Assembly (NCBI GenBank): GCA_021740585.1
Contig: JAIOZM010000022.1
Location: 1-50,730 of the forward strand
Direction: 5' to 3'
Origin: Bacteroidales bacterium
Lineage (GTDB): Bacteria > Bacteroidota > Bacteroidia > Bacteroidales > GCA-2748055
Length of the DNA: 50,730 nucleotides
Numbering within the stretch: the stretch's first letter is position 1; each line of letters starts with the position of its first letter. The notes under the pieces were generated by a model, which was not told the DNA's origin, made no database searches, and saw nothing but the letters and a program-made list of their open reading frames with translations. Shown here one piece after another: positions 46,788 to 50,730 of the stretch. A program made the translations under genes and the position numbers.

Positions 46788-48062
46788 TCATGCAATTTCA
46801 CTAACAGCTCTCGCAGCAGACGCCCCCGCAAGCCACCCCGTTGAAAAAGCAATTTGCAAATTAAATCCCCCGGTATTGGCATCCAGATCAATTACTTCCC
46901 CGGCAAAATACAGATTCGAAATCAATTTTGACTCCATAGTTTTGCTGTCAATTTCCTGTGTACTCACTCCGCCTGCCGTTATTATGGCCTCCTTAAATCC
47001 CCGATAATCGATTACATTAAAACGGAAATTCTTAAGAAGATATACCAACTGTTTCCTTTGTTTGGAAGTCATCTGGTGGCATTCTGTTTTGCCATCCAGT
47101 TTAAGAATCTCTAAAAATACCGGGATTAATTTCTGAGGCATCCATAGTTTAAACGTGTTCTCCAGAAATCGTTTTCCATTTTCATCCAGATCACGCAATA
47201 AACGCTTATCGAGTTTGGCCTCATCCAATGCCGGCTTTAGATCGATGCATATTTCAACTTTATTTTTCTTAATGATTTCATCGATAGACCTTCTGCTTAA
47301 GGTTAAAATTATTGGCCCGGTTAATCCAAAGTGAGTAAACATCATTTCACCGAATTCTTCCTTTACCTTTTTTCCATTCACCCAGAGTACCGCGTTAACA
47401 TTTTTCAAACTCAAACCTTGCAGGGCAGAGGCTTCTTTTCCCGACGTTACCAGTGGTGCTAATGCCGGGCGTGGAGGAACAACAGTATGTCCGAGCAATT
47501 TGGCAAATTTATAACCATCACCTGACGATCCTGTTGCAGGATAGGATTTTCCTCCTGTGGCTACAATCACAGACTTCGAAAGAATTTTTTCTGTTCCTGA
47601 ACCGGAGTTTACTTCCACCCCGGCAATATGTCCCGATTCAATCATCAAATCCACGACAGCAGTATTAAACCTGATGTGAATGGATAGATTATCGATCCAT
47701 TTCATTATTGCTTTTAGCACATCAGCTGCCTTATTGGTTTCAGGAAATATACGGTTTCCGCGTTCTGTTTGGGTTTTAAGTCCGTGTGTCTCCAGAAGTG
47801 CGACAATGTCGGGTGAAAAAAAACTATGAAAGGCAGTACGCAGGAATCTTCCGTTCGGGAAAATATTTTTAAAGTATTCATCCATGGAAGAGTCGTTCGA
47901 AATATTACATCTTCCCTTACCGGTAATAAGCAATTTCCTGCCGGCTCGTTCCATTTTCTCCAAAACCAGAACCTTTAATCCAAACTCAGCAGCTCTCCCT
48001 GCTGCAATTAAGCCCGCAGCACCAGCCCCAATAACAATTACATCGTAAGCTTTTTGCTTCAT
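46788..48062 (-). CDS. HI0933/YhiN-family FAD-dependent oxidoreductase
   Basis: A 424-residue flavoprotein. The FAD-binding Rossmann motif is at the N-terminus (VIVIGAGAAGLIAAGRAAEF), followed by the family signature EKMERAGRKLLITGKGRCNI. A second conserved block, VIVATGGKSYPATGSSGDGY, occurs near residue 170. The C-terminal FAD contact is LYFAGEVIDLDANTGGFNL, ending QIAFSTGWLAGASAAR. Members of this family (BaiN among them) reduce unsaturated or steroid-like substrates in some gut bacteria, but the substrate of most is unknown. The residues for FAD binding are intact. Cytoplasmic. Confidence 0.92.
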   Translation of the reverse strand: MKQKAYDVIVIGAGAAGLIAAGRAAEFGLKVLVLEKMERAGRKLLITGKGRCNISNDSSMDEYFKNIFPNGRFLRTAFHSFFSPDIVALLETHGLKTQTERGNRIFPETNKAADVLKAIMKWIDNLSIHIRFNTAVVDLMIESGHIAGVEVNSGSGTEKILSKSVIVATGGKSYPATGSSGDGYKFAKLLGHTVVPPRPALAPLVTSGKEASALQGLSLKNVNAVLWVNGKKVKEEFGEMMFTHFGLTGPIILTLSRRSIDEIIKKNKVEICIDLKPALDEAKLDKRLLRDLDENGKRFLENTFKLWMPQKLIPVFLEILKLDGKTECHQMTSKQRKQLVYLLKNFRFNVIDYRGFKEAIITAGGVSTQEIDSKTMESKLISNLYFAGEVIDLDANTGGFNLQIAFSTGWLAGASAARAVSEIA

Positions 48063-48176
48063 GGATCAAAGGTAAAATTTATTATTTGAATATTTTTTTT
48101 GATTGCTCTTCAGTTCAGACCCTATGCACCTGAGGCTGTCCCAATAAGGAGAACTAATTTGAATTTGCTCTATTTT

Positions 48177-48262
48177 CCTCTGTGCCCCTCTGTGCCTCCT
48201 CTGTGATCCTCTGTGAAATCCTTTAAAAATGTTACACAGAGTTACACAGAGTAACACAGAGG
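48177..48262. repeat. Helically phased CCTCTGTG / CACAGAG array
   Basis: In the 406-bp gap at 48063-48468, CCTCTGTG occurs at 48177, 48187, 48198 and 48208. After a 19-bp spacer the inverted word CACAGAG occurs at 48235, 48245 and 48255. Steps are 10 or 11 bp, one helical turn. The two halves can also pair as a long imperfect stem. A lone GGCTGTCCCA word, like the terminators elsewhere in the window, lies at about 48134. No gene or clear promoter was seen in the rest of the gap. Confidence 0.85.
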
Positions 48263-48468
48263 CTTTTAGATATTCTCAAACTTGTGTTTGGGTTTTATAC
48301 CTAATGCTACAACCAAAAGGCTAAGCTATAAGTAATTAAATAAATACCTTCACAATGTAATCTTATCCCGAAATTTAAAAATAATGATTTGCAATTATGT
48401 TTAATGACAGTCTTGAGATTTAAATCAGTTTCATTAATTTTCCAAAGCTAAATTTCAAAAATTTTATC

Positions 48469-50532
48469 ATGTCGCATAAAGTAACTTCTCAGCTGATAAA
48501 TCCCCAAAGTATAGTGGTTGTAGGCGGATCCAATACAATTTCAAAACCCGGCGGGAAAGTCTTGAAAAATATTATTGACGGCACTTTCAGAGGGAAGCTC
48601 TATGTTGTTAATCCAAAAGAGGAGGAGGTTCAGGGTGTAAAAGCATATGCGAATGTTGAAGAAATCCCTGATTGTGATTTAGCTATTTTAGCTATTCCAG
48701 CACGTTTTTGTGTTGAAACTGTTAAGGTTCTGATTGAGAAAAAAGCATGTAAAGCATTTATAATTGTATCAGCAGGATTCTCGGAAGAGAACGAAGAAGG
48801 GGCGAAGCTGGAAACTGAACTTGCCAAATTGGTTGATGATGCCGGAGCCAGTTTGATCGGACCAAACTGTATCGGGGTAATGACCCCCTACTATCAGGGT
48901 GTTTTCACCCTTCCCATTCCAAAACTGTCTCCCACAGGAGTCGATTTTATTTCCGGATCAGGAGCCACTGCTGTATTTATTATGGAGTCGGGTATTCCAA
49001 AAGGACTTGAATTTGCCAGCGTTTTTTCTGTAGGCAACAGCGCACAGCTTGGGGTGGAGGAGATTCTTGAATACCTTGACGAAACTTACGATCCAAATAC
49101 CAGCTCAAAGAATAAAATTCTCTACATTGAAAGCATAGCTAAACCCGAAAAACTGCTAAAACACGCCACTTCATTGATTAACAAAGGTTGCAGGATAGCA
49201 GCTATTAAGTCTGGTATTACAGAAGCAGGAAGCCGCGCCGCCTCATCACATACCGGTGCTATGGCAAACCCCGATGTTGCTGTTGATGCGCTCTTTAGAA
49301 AAGCCGGGATTATAAGATGCTATGGCAGAGAGGAACTTTCGTATCTGGCGGGGGTTTTTAGTCATCCTGAAATTGAGGGCAATAATATTGCTATTATCAC
49401 CCATGCAGGCGGGCCTGCTGTTATGTTAACAGATGTATTGTCGGAGGGAGGTTTTAAAGTTCCTCATCTTTCCGGTGAGGGAGCAGATGAACTGCTGACA
49501 AAATTATTCCCGGGATCTTCTGTGGCGAATCCAATAGACATACTGGCTACCGGAACTGCAGAACAAGTTGGAGAATGTATTGATTTTTGCAGGAACAAAA
49601 TAAACAATATCGATGCCATTGTAATCATTTTTGGTACAGCGGGACTAACGGAAGTATTCGATGTTTACGATCTTATTCATCAGAAGATGACGGAAGGAGG
49701 AACTCCCATTTTCCCTGTTTTTCCTTCCATTGGAACAGCAGAATTGGAAGTAAAATCATTTATTAAAAAGGGACATTTTAATTTCCCCGATGAGGTATTG
49801 CTTGGAAGAGCCCTTGCTTCGGTAAAAAACAGTCCTAAGCCTTTTAATTCAGGATTATTTTCAGAAGGAATGGATGTGAGCCTGATGAGAAAAGTAATGG
49901 ATACCGCAAAACCGGGGTACATTACCGGGAGTGAGATCTATCAATTATTAGACGCCGCCGGCATTCCCAGGGTGCAGGCCTTTGTGGCAAAAACTGAAGG
50001 AGAGCTTCTTAAAGAAGCGGCTAAATGCGGATTCCCTTTGGTTATGAAGGTGGTGGGTCCATTGCACAAATCGGATGTGGGTGGTGTGGTGTTAAATATT
50101 GATTCGAACGATATGCTGTTGGAGGAATTTCATAAGATGAAAAATATTCCCGGCTATGAGGAAGTTCTGTTGCAAAGAATGGTTTCGGGCATTGAATTGT
50201 TTTTGGGTGCCAGTTATGAGGAAGGATTTGGACATATTATTTTGTGCGGATTGGGAGGGATATTTGTTGAAGTAATAAAAGATGTAAATTCCGGCCTGGT
50301 TTCTGTGGGGAAAGAAGAGGCACTTACTATGATACGATCGCTGAAATCATATAAAATAATACAGGGAATCCGTGGGCAAAAAGGAGTGGATGAAATGAAG
50401 TTCGCCGAAATAGTGATGAGACTTTCCAGCCTTCTTCATTATTGTCCTGAGATAAAAGAAATAGATATGAATCCTCTCATCGCAAAAGAAAATATAATAA
50501 CTGCCGTCGATGCCCGAATCCGTATTTCATAA
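48469..50532 (+). CDS. ADP-forming acetate/acyl-CoA synthetase, fused subunits
   Basis: A 687-residue enzyme that interconverts acyl-CoA plus ADP and phosphate with acid, CoA and ATP, a way to make ATP in fermenting cells. Order: CoA-binding domain (about 1-135, IVVVGGSNTISKPGGKVLKN), succinyl-CoA-ligase-like domains (about 140-455) with the phospho-histidine in RAASSHTGAMANPDVAV near residue 264, and a C-terminal ATP-grasp domain (about 470-687, VMKVVGPLHKSDVGGVVLNI). Alpha and beta parts are fused in alpha-beta order, as in many bacterial and some archaeal enzymes. A protein lysine acetyltransferase of the Pat type is excluded because no GNAT domain is present. The acid substrate is not determined. 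Monocistronic here. Confidence 0.92.
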   Translation: MSHKVTSQLINPQSIVVVGGSNTISKPGGKVLKNIIDGTFRGKLYVVNPKEEEVQGVKAYANVEEIPDCDLAILAIPARFCVETVKVLIEKKACKAFIIVSAGFSEENEEGAKLETELAKLVDDAGASLIGPNCIGVMTPYYQGVFTLPIPKLSPTGVDFISGSGATAVFIMESGIPKGLEFASVFSVGNSAQLGVEEILEYLDETYDPNTSSKNKILYIESIAKPEKLLKHATSLINKGCRIAAIKSGITEAGSRAASSHTGAMANPDVAVDALFRKAGIIRCYGREELSYLAGVFSHPEIEGNNIAIITHAGGPAVMLTDVLSEGGFKVPHLSGEGADELLTKLFPGSSVANPIDILATGTAEQVGECIDFCRNKINNIDAIVIIFGTAGLTEVFDVYDLIHQKMTEGGTPIFPVFPSIGTAELEVKSFIKKGHFNFPDEVLLGRALASVKNSPKPFNSGLFSEGMDVSLMRKVMDTAKPGYITGSEIYQLLDAAGIPRVQAFVAKTEGELLKEAAKCGFPLVMKVVGPLHKSDVGGVVLNIDSNDMLLEEFHKMKNIPGYEEVLLQRMVSGIELFLGASYEEGFGHIILCGLGGIFVEVIKDVNSGLVSVGKEEALTMIRSLKSYKIIQGIRGQKGVDEMKFAEIVMRLSSLLHYCPEIKEIDMNPLIAKENIITAVDARIRIS

Positions 50533-50655
50533 ATTTTCTATAAGTTTCAGGGTAAGTTTTCAGGTTTAAAGTTTCAGGTTAATTACCTTCAAATGTTATT
50601 TCATAATATAGGTTGACGTAAAGTTTAGTTGAAAACTTTCGTAAATTTAGGAATT

Positions 50656-50730
50656 ATGAGAAGACAACAAAAAATTAGCAGGACATTTAGTACTGCTTTT
50701 AAAAAGGAGAAAGTTAACTTATTGGACAGT
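50656..50730 (+). CDS. Partial transposase (OrfA-like), runs off the end
   Basis: The last 25 codons of the window read MRRQQKISRTFSTAFKKEKV and onward, with no stop. The pattern (R-R-x-x-x-F-S-x-x-F-K-x-E-K-V-x-L-L) is that of the helix-turn-helix start of IS3-type OrfA transposases. Upstream, AAAGTTT (50620-50626) and AAACTTT (50633-50639) form a small hairpin that may belong to the element's left end. The boundary cannot be fixed from one end. Confidence 0.6.
   Translation, partial: MRRQQKISRTFSTAFKKEKVNLLDS

Noticed and set aside
48177-48262. CRISPR array
   Set aside because: Repeat unit is 8 bp with 2-3-bp gaps, orientation flips half way, and no cas gene is near.

Overview
The window reads as chromosomal DNA of a Bacteroidota bacterium, probably a Bacteroidales/Marinilabiliales-type anaerobe or facultative anaerobe. 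The signs are several secreted proteins with type IX secretion (T9SS) C-terminal sorting domains, TonB-dependent receptors, hybrid histidine kinases with stacked PAS domains, Bacteroidota-type promoters (TTG about 20 nt ahead of TAnnTTTG) and low G+C. The order is inference; the phylum is well supported. No rRNA, tRNA or CRISPR array was found.

Layout. 1-1.66 kb: complete IS4-type insertion sequence with 18-bp inverted repeats. 1.85-3.8 kb: CCA-adding enzyme and a thioredoxin with a strong terminator. 4.2-6.8 kb: TPP riboswitch directly in front of a stand-alone TonB receptor, a predicted thiamine-related transporter. 7.0-11.4 kb: large hybrid kinase with a degenerate N-terminal receiver, then a trypsin-fold protein that lacks the catalytic His and Ser. 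11.4-15.4 kb (minus): MORN-like protein, T9SS subtilase, xseA, xseB as one tight operon. 15.6-17.8 kb: dnaK with its terminator and an unusual 8-bp-phased repeat upstream. 17.9-24.8 kb: head-to-tail cluster of secreted proteins whose first gene carries a CTTT tetranucleotide tract inside the signal peptide, a strong candidate for on/off phase variation. 25-29 kb: lipoproteins, small membrane proteins and an orphan TM1266-type hydrogenase-system regulator.

29.3-31.1 kb: metY (minus) with a leader holding a SAM-I (S-box) riboswitch and a terminator. 31.2-35.8 kb: GH51 arabinofuranosidase lipoprotein, a small membrane protein and a second TonB receptor. 35.8-39.2 kb: an MDR oxidoreductase, a 26-bp-arm inverted repeat, and a large surface protein. 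39.2-42.1 kb: a gene graveyard with two decayed copies of one unknown gene, a multiply frameshifted HEPN (UPF0332) gene, a likely Fic remnant and one intact CNNM/CBS membrane protein. 42.1-46.4 kb: CheD followed by a PocR/PAS hybrid kinase with 42-bp coding repeats. 46.5-50.5 kb: DUF3820 protein, HI0933-type flavoprotein, phased CTCTGTG repeat array, and ADP-forming acyl-CoA synthetase. The window ends inside a new transposase gene.

The most notable points are the slippable signal peptide heading the T9SS cluster, the kinase plus dead-protease pair, the CheD/PocR-kinase pair, the two metabolite riboswitches, the phased TGACA words before dnaK, and the relic island.
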